DNA of 64,000 nucleotides. Source: Candidatus Bathyarchaeia archaeon (GTDB lineage: Archaea; Thermoproteota; Bathyarchaeia; Bathyarchaeales; Bathycorpusculaceae). Positions 43,475 to 51,859 of the stretch are shown piece after piece (the stretch's first letter is position 1; each line of letters opens with the position of its first letter). The stretch covers positions 1,020,490 through 1,084,489 of the forward strand of contig JAVZEV010000001.1 in NCBI GenBank assembly GCA_038873195.1, read 5' to 3'. Made by a program: the position numbers and the translations under genes. The notes beneath the pieces were generated by a model. That model saw nothing but the letters and a program-made list of their open reading frames with translations, had not been told where the DNA came from and did not search any database.

Positions 43475-44563
43475 CTATTTGAAGTAGGATTCGACAGTTT
43501 CAAATTCAAACTCCTTAGCCTTCAACACACGAGTGGCAAAACGAAAAATCTTCTTGCGCACATCCACAGGCAAATTCGGATACCACACAGGCGAAGCCAA
43601 CACGAGACTTCGCCAAGCGTAAAACGGTTGAACAACACTTAAAATCTCCTCATCACCCGTCCTATCTAAGTAGTTTCGCCAGAAAAGCAAGAATAACCTC
43701 TCAAAAGGTCCTTCAATCTCTCCAGAACTTTGTAAAGCATAAAAGAGATAATTAATTGTCATAGCGCTTACGTCATCTGCGGGTTCGCCCCATTCGCCTC
43801 TACTGCGGTCTAATACTACGAAATCTAATCCTTGTTTGAACATGACATTCCATGGGTGAAAATCTCCATGCACTTGAGAAAGTCTATGCGTCTTGTGTTT
43901 AAGCCGCCAACGCCATTCCAAACAAGCCTTCTCGAATTCAACAAAAAATCTCTCATCCACATAGCCTAAACCGCTTGGGTAGCTGTCGGTTAACCCGAAA
44001 ATGCCTTCGCCATGCCCAAGCAAGTCGCGAATGCGCCTTACATAAAGCCCAGAAGCATCCTTCTTTACTGCATGAATTTCAGCGAGATACTCAGACAGCG
44101 CCACACACCGTTCTTCATCCAAATCTCTCATAAAACCCGATTTCTTAATGCTGTCTAAATCATGATGGTAAAGCACACCATCGCCTACAAATTCAGTTAA
44201 CAAGAAAAACTCGCTGCAATCACCAACCGACTTTAACGTCTCTCCATCAGCTGTGAACGCGCCCACATCAACGGAACGCACATGCCTAGGCAGTTTGTTA
44301 AAGGTAGAATGTTGCCAAAGCAGAACAGCGGCCCTGTCAGAAAAGTGGTCATGCCCAAAGCCTTCGGGGCGCATTGTCTCCAAAACAACGCGTTTGGTCT
44401 CTTTATCAATGTTAAACTCTATAAACCATGGTACACCGTATCCAAAACCTTTCAACTCAGTAATTCCCACCCCTCCGAGAGGAGCAACGCTGATAATCTT
44501 TACAGGTTTTTTATAAACACTTGAAAGATACTCTTCCAGCCGCTCAACCTTTAGCTCTGGCAT
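43475..44563 (-). CDS. Aminoglycoside-phosphotransferase-like kinase
   Basis: 362 residues. The APH/choline-kinase-like core is shown by QVHGDFHPWNVMF (catalytic Asp and Asn) and VLDRSRGEWGEPADDV, where DRS replaces the usual DF/DW metal motif. The N-terminal lobe has PLGGVGITELKGFGYG as the glycine-rich loop. Substrate unknown; this superfamily phosphorylates antibiotics, sugars, choline or homoserine. The gene stands alone, divergent from the SAH deaminase. Confidence 0.82.
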   Translation of the reverse strand: MPELKVERLEEYLSSVYKKPVKIISVAPLGGVGITELKGFGYGVPWFIEFNIDKETKRVVLETMRPEGFGHDHFSDRAAVLLWQHSTFNKLPRHVRSVDVGAFTADGETLKSVGDCSEFFLLTEFVGDGVLYHHDLDSIKKSGFMRDLDEERCVALSEYLAEIHAVKKDASGLYVRRIRDLLGHGEGIFGLTDSYPSGLGYVDERFFVEFEKACLEWRWRLKHKTHRLSQVHGDFHPWNVMFKQGLDFVVLDRSRGEWGEPADDVSAMTINYLFYALQSSGEIEGPFERLFLLFWRNYLDRTGDEEILSVVQPFYAWRSLVLASPVWYPNLPVDVRKKIFRFATRVLKAKEFEFETVESYFK

Positions 44564-44644
44564 GAAACCACCAAAACGAAAGGTGTCGGTTATAAGTTAA
44601 AAATATAGCGATGCAAGCAAGAATAAACAAAGAAGTGCTCATTC

Positions 44645-46000
44645 ATGAACATTCTCATACAAAACGGAACAATACTCACAATGAAAAACCGAAAAATAAT
44701 CCGCGAAGGCGCAATCGTAATAGAAGAACAAACCATAGCAGACATCGGAAAAACACATGAACTAAAGAGAAAATACGGAAGAAGCTACGAAAAAATAGAT
44801 GCAAAAGGCAAAGTTGTCATACCAGGACTTGTAAACACGCATCAGCACGCCGCCATGAGTTTACTACGAGGATACGCAGACGATTTACCGCTTCAAGAAT
44901 GGCTTGAAAAGTGGATATGGCCCATAGAAAAACACATGACACCACACGACATTTACGTGAGCGCCTTGTTAACAGCGATTGAATCAATAATGGGTGGAAC
45001 AACCACCGTCAACACAATGTATCACTACACGCCAGAAGAAAACGAAGCAAAAGCGTTTGCTGATGCTGGTTTACGTGGCGTAGTAGGACACGTATGCTTT
45101 TCATGGAGAAAAAAGGAAGACAAAAAAGCATTAGAAGATTTGGCAAAGAATTGGCATAACACGGCAAATTGTACAATACGCGCTAGCGTTGACCCACATG
45201 CGCCGTACACTGTAGACCCAGAATACATGAAAGAACTAAAAACGATAAAGGAGACCCTAAACGAAAGGTATGGTTCACGAGATGCGCCGATAATTTGGCA
45301 TATTCACGTCGCCGAAACAGAAGACGAAAAAGAAAAAGTTCGCAGAACCTTCAACGTCGACGTAAAAAATGGAATCATGGAGTATTTGGACTTATTGGAA
45401 GTTTTAGATGAACAAGTCGTTGCCGCACATTGCGTGGCATTAACAGACGGTGACATGAAAGTGATGAGAAGCAAAAATGTAAAAGCTTCCCATAACCCCA
45501 TCTCAAATCTTAAACTCGCCTCAGGCATAAGTCCGGTTCCAAAAATGCTCGAGAAAAACATAACAGTTTCACTCGGCACCGACAGCCCTTGCTCAAACAA
45601 CTCTGCAGACATGTTTGAAGTTATGAAAACAACTGCTTTATTGCATAAAGGAGCCAACAAAAATCCAACCGTAATGCCTGCTGAAAAAGTTCTCGAGATG
45701 GCAACAATAGAAGGAGCAAAAGCTCTTTCTTGGGAAACGGAAATAGGCTCAATAGAAATCGGAAAAAAGGCAGATTTGGCAATAGTCAACATGAACAAAC
45801 CGCATCTTTATCCAATATACAACGAAGCAAGTCATCTGGTCTATGCTGCAAAAGCCTCAGACGTAGAAACAGTAATCATAAACGGCAAGATAGTAATGGA
45901 AGACAGAAAATTGCTAACATTCAACGTTGAAAAAGTGATAGAAGAAGTAGAAAAAGCCAAAAGCAAACTTCTTGAAAGATTAAACGCCAACGTTAAATAG
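44645..46000 (+). CDS. S-adenosylhomocysteine (5'-deoxyadenosine/MTA) deaminase
   Basis: 451-residue amidohydrolase of the MtaD/SsnA type. NTHQHAAMSLLRGYADDLPL carries the HxH metal pair and substrate loop, HIHVAETEDEKE the next His and Glu, VVAAHCVALTD the fourth His, and LGTDSPCSNNSADMFE the metal aspartate. It deaminates SAH, MTA or 5'-deoxyadenosine. Followed 38 nt later by the AhcY-like gene, so SAH is the likely substrate and the product S-inosylhomocysteine would go to the neighbour. Confidence 0.9.
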   Translation: MNILIQNGTILTMKNRKIIREGAIVIEEQTIADIGKTHELKRKYGRSYEKIDAKGKVVIPGLVNTHQHAAMSLLRGYADDLPLQEWLEKWIWPIEKHMTPHDIYVSALLTAIESIMGGTTTVNTMYHYTPEENEAKAFADAGLRGVVGHVCFSWRKKEDKKALEDLAKNWHNTANCTIRASVDPHAPYTVDPEYMKELKTIKETLNERYGSRDAPIIWHIHVAETEDEKEKVRRTFNVDVKNGIMEYLDLLEVLDEQVVAAHCVALTDGDMKVMRSKNVKASHNPISNLKLASGISPVPKMLEKNITVSLGTDSPCSNNSADMFEVMKTTALLHKGANKNPTVMPAEKVLEMATIEGAKALSWETEIGSIEIGKKADLAIVNMNKPHLYPIYNEASHLVYAAKASDVETVIINGKIVMEDRKLLTFNVEKVIEEVEKAKSKLLERLNANVK

Positions 46001-46038
46001 GTAATTTTTGAATGAGCATTGGAGAAGGGAAAAACCGA

Positions 46039-47295
46039 ATGGAAAAATTCAAAGTGAAAGACTCAACTCTAGCTTCAAAAGGACACCTACAAATAGAATG
46101 GGCTTCAAAACACATGCCGGTTCTAAACCGAATAAAAAGAAAGTTCAGCAAAGAGAAACCCTTCAGAGACTTAACCTTAGGCGCATGCTTACATGTGACA
46201 AAAGAAACAGCTGTTCTCGTTGATGCTTTTCTCGCTGGTGGAGCAAAAGTTGCGTTGTGTGGTTCCAATCCTCTTTCTACACAAGATGATGTAGCTGCAG
46301 CCCTTGCAGAAAAAGGTATTAATGTTTTTGCATGGAGAGGACAGACAACCGAGGAATATTACTGGTGTGTTGAAAAGGTAATAGATCAGCAACCCATGAT
46401 AACACTTGATGACGGAGCAGACCTTGTTGGCACAGTTCACAGCAAAAGAACAGAAGCATTACCGAACATCAAAGGCGGAACAGAAGAGACAACGACTGGC
46501 GTTCTAAGACTCCGAGCTATGGAGAAAACTGGCGCATTGAAATATCCAATTATAGCCGTTAATGACGCTTATACTAAATACTTATTCGACAACCGCTATG
46601 GAACAGGACAAAGCACAATAGATGGCATCCTACGAGCAACAAACATCCTTTTAGCAGGCAAAAACTTCGTGATTTGTGGTTACGGATGGTGCTCAAGAGG
46701 AATCGCCATGAGAGCCCAAGGAATGGGAGCCAACGTCATAGTCACAGAAGTAAACCCGCTCAGAGCACTTGAAGCCGCAATGAATGGACTACGTGTAATG
46801 CCAATAACAGAAGCCGCCGCCATCGGCGACATATTCATAACAGCCACAGGCGACATAAACGTCATAAGAAAAGAGCATATGCAAAAAATGAAAGACGGCG
46901 CAATACTCGCCAACAGCGGACACTTCAATGTGGAAATAAGCATAAAAGACTTGGAAGGGCTATCCGCATCAAAAAGGAACATCAGGCCAAACCTAGAAGA
47001 GTACACACTCAAAGACGGAAGAAGACTATATCTTCTAGCAGAAGGAAGACTCGTGAATTTAGCAGCAGCAGAAGGACACCCCTCAGAAGTCATGGACATG
47101 TCGTTTGCAAATCAAGCTTTGTGTGTGGAACACTTAGTTAAAAGTGAAAAGATGCCGCCAAAAGTTTACCTGGTTCCAAAAGAAATAGACGAAACCGTGG
47201 CGAAACTGAAACTTGACGCAATGAAAATAAGAATAGATGAACTAACAAGCGAACAGAAAGAATATTTGGCAACATGGGAAATGGGAACGATATAG
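46039..47295 (+). CDS. ahcY: Adenosylhomocysteinase family, possibly S-inosylhomocysteine hydrolase
   Basis: 418 residues from ATG 46039 ([20 protein letters not shown]), set by AAGGGA at 46025-46030. [16 protein letters not shown] and [11 protein letters not shown] are SAH hydrolase signatures, and [20 protein letters not shown] is the NAD motif. It hydrolyses SAH or, as shown for Methanocaldococcus, S-inosylhomocysteine after deamination. Adjacency to the SAH deaminase makes the latter plausible. Length near 420 is normal for archaeal and bacterial short forms. Confidence 0.92.
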   Translation: MEKFKVKDSTLASKGHLQIEWASKHMPVLNRIKRKFSKEKPFRDLTLGACLHVTKETAVLVDAFLAGGAKVALCGSNPLSTQDDVAAALAEKGINVFAWRGQTTEEYYWCVEKVIDQQPMITLDDGADLVGTVHSKRTEALPNIKGGTEETTTGVLRLRAMEKTGALKYPIIAVNDAYTKYLFDNRYGTGQSTIDGILRATNILLAGKNFVICGYGWCSRGIAMRAQGMGANVIVTEVNPLRALEAAMNGLRVMPITEAAAIGDIFITATGDINVIRKEHMQKMKDGAILANSGHFNVEISIKDLEGLSASKRNIRPNLEEYTLKDGRRLYLLAEGRLVNLAAAEGHPSEVMDMSFANQALCVEHLVKSEKMPPKVYLVPKEIDETVAKLKLDAMKIRIDELTSEQKEYLATWEMGTI

Positions 47296-47369
47296 CAACA
47301 CACTGAAAACAATGGTAAACTTTAAAAGGTGTAAGAAGGTAAACATGGCTTACATATGGTGATGTAAAT

Positions 47370-47747
47370 ATGGTTAGTAAAGACCAATCAATAGGCGGAA
47401 TAATATTCATAGTCTGCTTTGTGATTGCGATTTTCTATATTCTGACATTATTCTTCCCACAATGGCTTTCAGTCTTTGGAGTATCAACAGCGGAGGCAAA
47501 TTTGACTGCAATACGCTTCTGGGTTGTCGCAGTGCCCGTTTTCATAGCCTTCATTGCCATAATGGCCATAGGCGCATGGATAGGATGGACCATGGCGACG
47601 ACACCGCCACCAAAACCCATCGAAGAGATAACCAGCGAAATGGAAGAGAAAAAAGAAGAAAAGCCATTGGAGCCGCCACCACCTCCACCACCACCATCAG
47701 CGGAAGAAGAGAAAAAGCCAGAGAGGAAGAAGAAAAGCGAAAAGTAA
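47370..47747 (+). CDS. Two-helix membrane protein with Pro/Glu/Lys-rich cytoplasmic tail
   Basis: 125 residues. Hydrophobic helices around 10-28 (GIIFIVCFVIAIFYILTLFF) and 49-71 (VVAVPVFIAFIAIMAIGAWIG) flank a short loop. The rest is a tail of KPIEEITSEMEEKKEE, a run of eight prolines, and Lys/Glu repeats. The tail suggests a flexible anchor for other proteins. It follows the AhcY gene but its gap (74 nt) allows its own promoter. No family recognised. Confidence 0.7.
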   Translation: MVSKDQSIGGIIFIVCFVIAIFYILTLFFPQWLSVFGVSTAEANLTAIRFWVVAVPVFIAFIAIMAIGAWIGWTMATTPPPKPIEEITSEMEEKKEEKPLEPPPPPPPPSAEEEKKPERKKKSEK

Positions 47748-47836
47748 CAATAACCCTCAAAACTTGTTAGTTAAGAACGCGACTTCTACATCTATCTTAT
47801 TTTATTTAGAAGAATATCAACTCACTAAAAGGTATT

Positions 47837-48208
47837 TTACAGCCCAAACATCTTAAACACAAAATGAAAAGCAACATAAACGGCTGCCGCAACACCAAAT
47901 ACAACAACTATGACTTTAGGAGAAATCGAAATAAAAGGAGTTTCCTCACCTTTTGGTTGTATCTCGTATTCTTTAATTTCATGCGTCTCAGCGTCAACTC
48001 TCACGAGCGCAGTAAGTTTTTTCATCTCCACTTCAACAGTGTAGATTCCTTCTTCTAAAGAAACCCTTTTAGGTTTTAAACCGCCCTTGTGACCGATTCG
48101 TTTAAGGAAACCCGTGGCGATGCTCGTCACTGTTTCAGCGTTCAACGTCTTTGATTGAGGAATAGCCGATGTAACTGCACCCGTTCGTCTCTGCAAAGTT
48201 GCTGCCAA
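47837..48208 (-). CDS. C-terminally anchored small protein, PepSY-like
   Basis: 123 residues from TTG 48208 with GGGGA upstream. The middle (residues 40-95) is a beta-rich KKLTALVRVDAETHEIKEYEIQ region reminiscent of PepSY-type strands, and the C-terminus is a single membrane helix (VIVVVFGVAAAVYVAFHFVF). It would face the cytoplasm with a tail anchor. Unknown function. Part of a cluster of small membrane proteins at 47.3-48.7 kb. Confidence 0.6.
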   Translation of the reverse strand: MAATLQRRTGAVTSAIPQSKTLNAETVTSIATGFLKRIGHKGGLKPKRVSLEEGIYTVEVEMKKLTALVRVDAETHEIKEYEIQPKGEETPFISISPKVIVVVFGVAAAVYVAFHFVFKMFGL

Positions 48209-48286
48209 TTAATACTGTCCCCTACACATTTTGTAAAAATAAACACGACTGTTTAAAAGAACATGTGTGTATCATTGATAACCAAC

Positions 48287-48670
48287 TTAACCTGTCACGT
48301 TTTTGAGCATGCACTGCACTATCTTTTCACATGTCATGCATTCTTCAGGAATTTTTTCTTTTGATGAACGCTGACTAAGATATCCAAAATGGTGTTCGCA
48401 GCCTGGTTTTTTTATTGGTTTTTCGGGAGTAAAGGGCACTGTGGGTTTTTCAATTTCCAATTTTTTAGCTTTCGGTTCTTGTTTCTCTTCAGGGATTAAT
48501 GGGGTTTCTTCTACTATTATTTCCGTCAAGCAATAGGGGCATGCATCGTAAACTTCAACCTTTTTTGAGCCTAAATTTTCAGCTTTTATCGGATTAGTAA
48601 AAGTTTTTCCGCAAGAAGGGTTTGGGCATGTAATGCTCTGATTTTCTGTGGTTGATTCTTTCCTTTTCGT
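48287..48670 (-). CDS. Zinc-ribbon protein with apparent ACG start
   Basis: 127 residues if translation begins at ACG 48668-48670. The N-terminal zinc ribbon is CPNPSCGKTFTNP then CPYC, the middle is Pro/Lys/Glu rich, and the C-terminus has GCEHHFGYLSQRS, then CMTCEKIVQCM with four more Cys/His ligands. GGAGG lies at 48680-48684, 9 nt before the ACG. An in-frame TAA directly precedes the ribosome-binding site. The next conventional start (TTG at 48529) would remove the first zinc ribbon and has no such site. Confidence 0.7.
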   Translation of the reverse strand, partial: TKRKESTTENQSITCPNPSCGKTFTNPIKAENLGSKKVEVYDACPYCLTEIIVEETPLIPEEKQEPKAKKLEIEKPTVPFTPEKPIKKPGCEHHFGYLSQRSSKEKIPEECMTCEKIVQCMLKNVTG

Positions 48671-48679
48671 AGTTAACAG

Positions 48680-48684
48680 CCTCC
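48680..48684 (-). promoter_or_regulatory. Ribosome-binding site GGAGG in front of an ACG codon
   Basis: A perfect GGAGG with only CTG, TTA, ACT and ACG between it and the coding zinc ribbon. It argues that ribosomes initiate here although no ATG, GTG or TTG is available. Confidence 0.6.
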
Positions 48685-48772
48685 TTTACATTAAATCGGA
48701 TTCCGAGTTTATAGTATTAGCGAATCCAAAATAAGTATCCTAACTAACTACCTAGCAATTGAACAGTGCAAG

Positions 48773-49987
48773 TCAAGGGGAAGCCAATTTTTTTAGGTCG
48801 TCTTCTCCACCAGCATAACCAGAGGCGATTAAAACGTCGCCCACTTCAATTTTCGATTCTGGTCTTGGTCTTATGCACTTGTCTCCTCTTCTGATTGCCA
48901 AAACCCACATGCCAGTCTCTTTTGGAATTTTAGCATCCCTTAAAGTCTTATTTGCTAAAGGAGAGTTTTCGGTGACACTAACAAAAGTAACAGTTTCTTC
49001 GGCTTCTTCTATGGTCATTTTAAGAATGGGATGTGGTTCGATGCCTCTCAAAACAACCTCAGCAATCTCTGCTGCGGCGTCTGCTATTTTTTCAGTTACA
49101 ACGCCCAACCTTATCAGTCCAAGGAACCCTTTAGCCTCTTCTTTTTTGAAAGAGTTAGATAAAACAAGCAGTTCAAATTCCGTATGTAGTTTGTCGACGC
49201 ATTCCTCGAGCCTTTGAACTTCATCTGCTAACTCTCTACTATTCAACAGTAATGAAGAGTAGGCTAAATCCATCATTAATTCGGAAGTGTCTTTTAATTC
49301 AACAAAGCGGTTAACAATTTCCTCGAATTGTTTTTGACGTCGCTCCGCCATTACTGTTTCTCTTGCATCTATCGTTTTTCCTTCGGTGAGTTCTTTAAAC
49401 TCTTTAACGCCAAGAGGGGCGCCACGGACTATGAGGACGTCATCATCTTGAATGCGCTCAGTTTCTTTTGGGTTTATTATCCAGTCTTTATTTCGACGAA
49501 TTGCAATTATGTCTACCCCCATTCTTGCCGCTAATTCCAGTTCGCCTATACTCTTTCCAATAAGCACCGACTCCTTAACTACCTTAGCTCGTGTTAAACG
49601 TTCTTCAACCCGTTCAAAAATTTCACCTACAATGGGGTGCACACCAATATTTTGTGTAACTATCGCGGCAATATCAGCAGCGGCGTCTGAAATTTTGTCT
49701 GCTGCTGCAGCTACGGTGGAAACGCCAACCAAAGCTTCTGCGTCTTTAGAGTCTCTCGCAGCTATCATAACAGTCATATCCAAAAGGTAAGCAAGTGTGT
49801 CAACACGTCCTTCAAGCTCTAGTACGTCCTCCGCAAGTTCTTTATCATTAAATAACGCAGCAGAATAAGCCAAATCAATCATCAATTCAGAAAGGTTCTT
49901 CATTTCTAAAAGCAAGTCTCTTACGGGTATGGGTTTGTATTCGATTTTTTCGAAGTGAGGCATACTTTTGAGGTCGCTCCAAGGCAA
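48773..49987 (-). CDS. Duplicated PhoU/TrkA-C regulator, partner of MgtE-like transporter
   Basis: 404 residues made of two tandem units, each a helical PhoU-like segment (residues about 25-110 and 230-320) followed by an RCK_C/TrkA-C fold (about 135-205 and 330-400). The repeats share NLSELMIDLAYSAALFN / DTSELMMDLAYSSLLLN. It is the pattern of archaeal proteins linked with ion channels and MgtE-type transporters. The gene starts 26 nt after the MgtE-like gene, so it is likely the regulatory subunit that senses a ligand or ion. Confidence 0.85.
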   Translation of the reverse strand: MPWSDLKSMPHFEKIEYKPIPVRDLLLEMKNLSELMIDLAYSAALFNDKELAEDVLELEGRVDTLAYLLDMTVMIAARDSKDAEALVGVSTVAAAADKISDAAADIAAIVTQNIGVHPIVGEIFERVEERLTRAKVVKESVLIGKSIGELELAARMGVDIIAIRRNKDWIINPKETERIQDDDVLIVRGAPLGVKEFKELTEGKTIDARETVMAERRQKQFEEIVNRFVELKDTSELMMDLAYSSLLLNSRELADEVQRLEECVDKLHTEFELLVLSNSFKKEEAKGFLGLIRLGVVTEKIADAAAEIAEVVLRGIEPHPILKMTIEEAEETVTFVSVTENSPLANKTLRDAKIPKETGMWVLAIRRGDKCIRPRPESKIEVGDVLIASGYAGGEDDLKKLASP

Positions 49988-50013
49988 AGTATAAGGTAAG
50001 GAATATTTTAACC

Positions 50014-51231
50014 CTACCCTCCTAAAAGAAAGCCGGCCAGAAATAAGGCAACAAGCAAAGCGATAGATGTCATACTATCAGCAAATGAGCTTTCAATAGG
50101 AATAACGAAATTGTCGGGGTCTAGACCTTTTTGAAAAGTCAAGATTGAAATTGCATATGACACAAGAATTATTGCTACGACTGCAATCACATTCGCTACC
50201 AACAAGACCAAAATTAAACCAAAAAATGCAAACAGTGAAAATATGCCGTTTAGTGACAAAGACAAGATACCAAGAAGAACAAAATATAGCATTGAAGCCA
50301 ACCAAGCACTGAAAATCTGCGTACTATGCTGCTTTATGGAAGACATAGATGATTTAAGCATACCCAAAGCAAGCTTTGTCGTAGCTGTTGAGCCAACAAC
50401 AGACCCTACGTCTCCTACTAGGTCTATCAGCGCAGGATAAACCGTGTAAATTTCTTTTCTGCCCTCAACAATGTTACTTATTCTCTTTAGAACAGTCCCT
50501 GTGACGTTGACGATTATTGCAACAAATAACATTGTAAACAAAGACTCTTTAACAGTCTTTATGAACTCCTTGTTGTGGATGTTTCGAGGTATAATATAAA
50601 CCATCAGAACAACAGGAATTAAAGCAATAAAAAGTAGAGCATAGACGCCGAACTCGCCAGAAAGAAAGAACAGGGTCAGCACGAAAACATAGAATATTGT
50701 TATGATTATGTCAGCAGTGGTTGACATTATAGGGTATACGACAACATCTGGGTCTATGCCTTTTTTAAAAGTGACGAACGCAACCATCATAGTAATTAAA
50801 GTAATTGCCAATCCTAGAGTCATAGTAGCTGTGACCACCACTAAGATTGCGGGAAAATCTGCAAGTGAAATACTCCAGAAGAGAAGACCAAAAATTAAGG
50901 AGAATATGCTCATTACGATGCTAGTGGCAAATGTTATAACTATAAGAGCTGCATAAAACCGGTAAAAACTCTCAGTGTTCTTGAAAAAGCGTGGGTAAAT
51001 TGTACCGATATGTAACGCTGTGCTTAAACGTCCGCTAAGCAAACCTCCAATGACACCTTTTGCGCTTACAATAACTGGGTATATTGCAATAGCCCAAGGA
51101 GAAAGCTGGAAAACGCCAAGTTGGAGGGCGACCAAGAAGCCGGCGAGTAACCCGCCGACATCAAAGGAGAAGGCAATTTGGGTTTCTTTAAACGTCTTAA
51201 GGAAAGTCTTTGAGTTTACAGAGTGATTCAT
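50014..51231 (-). CDS. MgtE/SLC41-type divalent cation transporter
   Basis: About 405 residues from ATG 51231 (GGAGG at 51242-51246; a GTG at 51237 is an alternative). The membrane domain appears twice (about 5-190 and 220-400): IYPVIVSAKGVIGGLLSGRL in the first and VYPALIDLVGDVGSVVGSTA in the second, replacing the bacterial PPLxxxxGNxGxQ motif. It ends with FVIPIESSFADSMTSIALL. The layout resembles SLC41 proteins that move Mg2+ or similar ions. It has no cytoplasmic CBS domains; the PhoU/TrkA-C neighbour may do that job. Confidence 0.85.
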   Translation of the reverse strand: MNHSVNSKTFLKTFKETQIAFSFDVGGLLAGFLVALQLGVFQLSPWAIAIYPVIVSAKGVIGGLLSGRLSTALHIGTIYPRFFKNTESFYRFYAALIVITFATSIVMSIFSLIFGLLFWSISLADFPAILVVVTATMTLGLAITLITMMVAFVTFKKGIDPDVVVYPIMSTTADIIITIFYVFVLTLFFLSGEFGVYALLFIALIPVVLMVYIIPRNIHNKEFIKTVKESLFTMLFVAIIVNVTGTVLKRISNIVEGRKEIYTVYPALIDLVGDVGSVVGSTATTKLALGMLKSSMSSIKQHSTQIFSAWLASMLYFVLLGILSLSLNGIFSLFAFFGLILVLLVANVIAVVAIILVSYAISILTFQKGLDPDNFVIPIESSFADSMTSIALLVALFLAGFLLGG

Positions 51232-51285
51232 CGGCACGATGCCTCCTTTTGGAAGATACCACACAGAAAGAGATTTGGAATTAGT

Positions 51286-51420
51286 CTAAAAGTGAAAACT
51301 TGTTGGGTGGGCTTTCTTGCCGTATGCGTTGCCTGTGGAAAATCCTTGTAAACGCAGTTTGGACTGTTGGCTAGCTTCACCTTGTTCACCTTCTCCCGAA
51401 CTTCCTACGTCTTCGCTCAT
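51286..51420 (-). CDS. Possible 44-residue leader gene before MgtE
   Basis: ATG 51420 with GGAG at 51430-51433. The peptide begins MSEDVGSSGEGEQGEASQQS and ends NAYGKKAHPTSFHF; it is polar, with no known domain. It ends 54 nt before the MgtE-like start. The ribosome-binding site supports it, but composition is uninformative and it may be spurious. A role as a leader peptide is speculation. Confidence 0.35.
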   Translation of the reverse strand: MSEDVGSSGEGEQGEASQQSKLRLQGFSTGNAYGKKAHPTSFHF

Positions 51421-51609
51421 CCATAGGCACTCCTTCAACACGGCTTTTTCAAGCGAACCCTCAATTTTCACCCAAATAGTCGCTCCTAAACCCTAACGAT
51501 TGGTACAGCATCCCTTAAATAAGTTTCCAAAAACTTAACAAAAATCATTACTAAAAATTCATAACTGTTTTAATTACCAGAATTCTAACCTTTTCCAAGT
51601 CTAATATTG

Positions 51610-51804
51610 GTGAAGCCTTTGTACGTGGTATGGATTAAAATTGATGAGACTTTACCGTGGATTGAATTAAAAGGAGAATATCCAACAAAGAAAGCGGCAA
51701 AAAAGGCGGTAGAAGAATTTCTACACAATGTTAACGTAAAATTTGTGCAGATACCAGAGAACAGACGGAATATCAAGGCAATAGTAACAACGAAGGTAGC
51801 ATAG
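51610..51804 (+). CDS. Small conserved-looking protein
   Basis: 64 residues from GTG 51610 (TTG 51607 just before it is also in frame). The sequence KPLYVVWIKIDETLPWIELK, then EYPTKKAAKKAVEEFLHNVN reads as a beta-beta-alpha unit with charged helix, a composition seen in real small archaeal proteins rather than in shadow frames. No family recognised. It lies in a gap between the MgtE operon and the convergent decarboxylase-like gene. No clear ribosome-binding site, so the transcript may be leaderless. Confidence 0.5.
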   Translation: MKPLYVVWIKIDETLPWIELKGEYPTKKAAKKAVEEFLHNVNVKFVQIPENRRNIKAIVTTKVA

Positions 51805-51859
51805 CATAAAAGAGCTTGGAAAAACAGAGCTCTAACATGTTTTGGGGCAAACAGCTACA

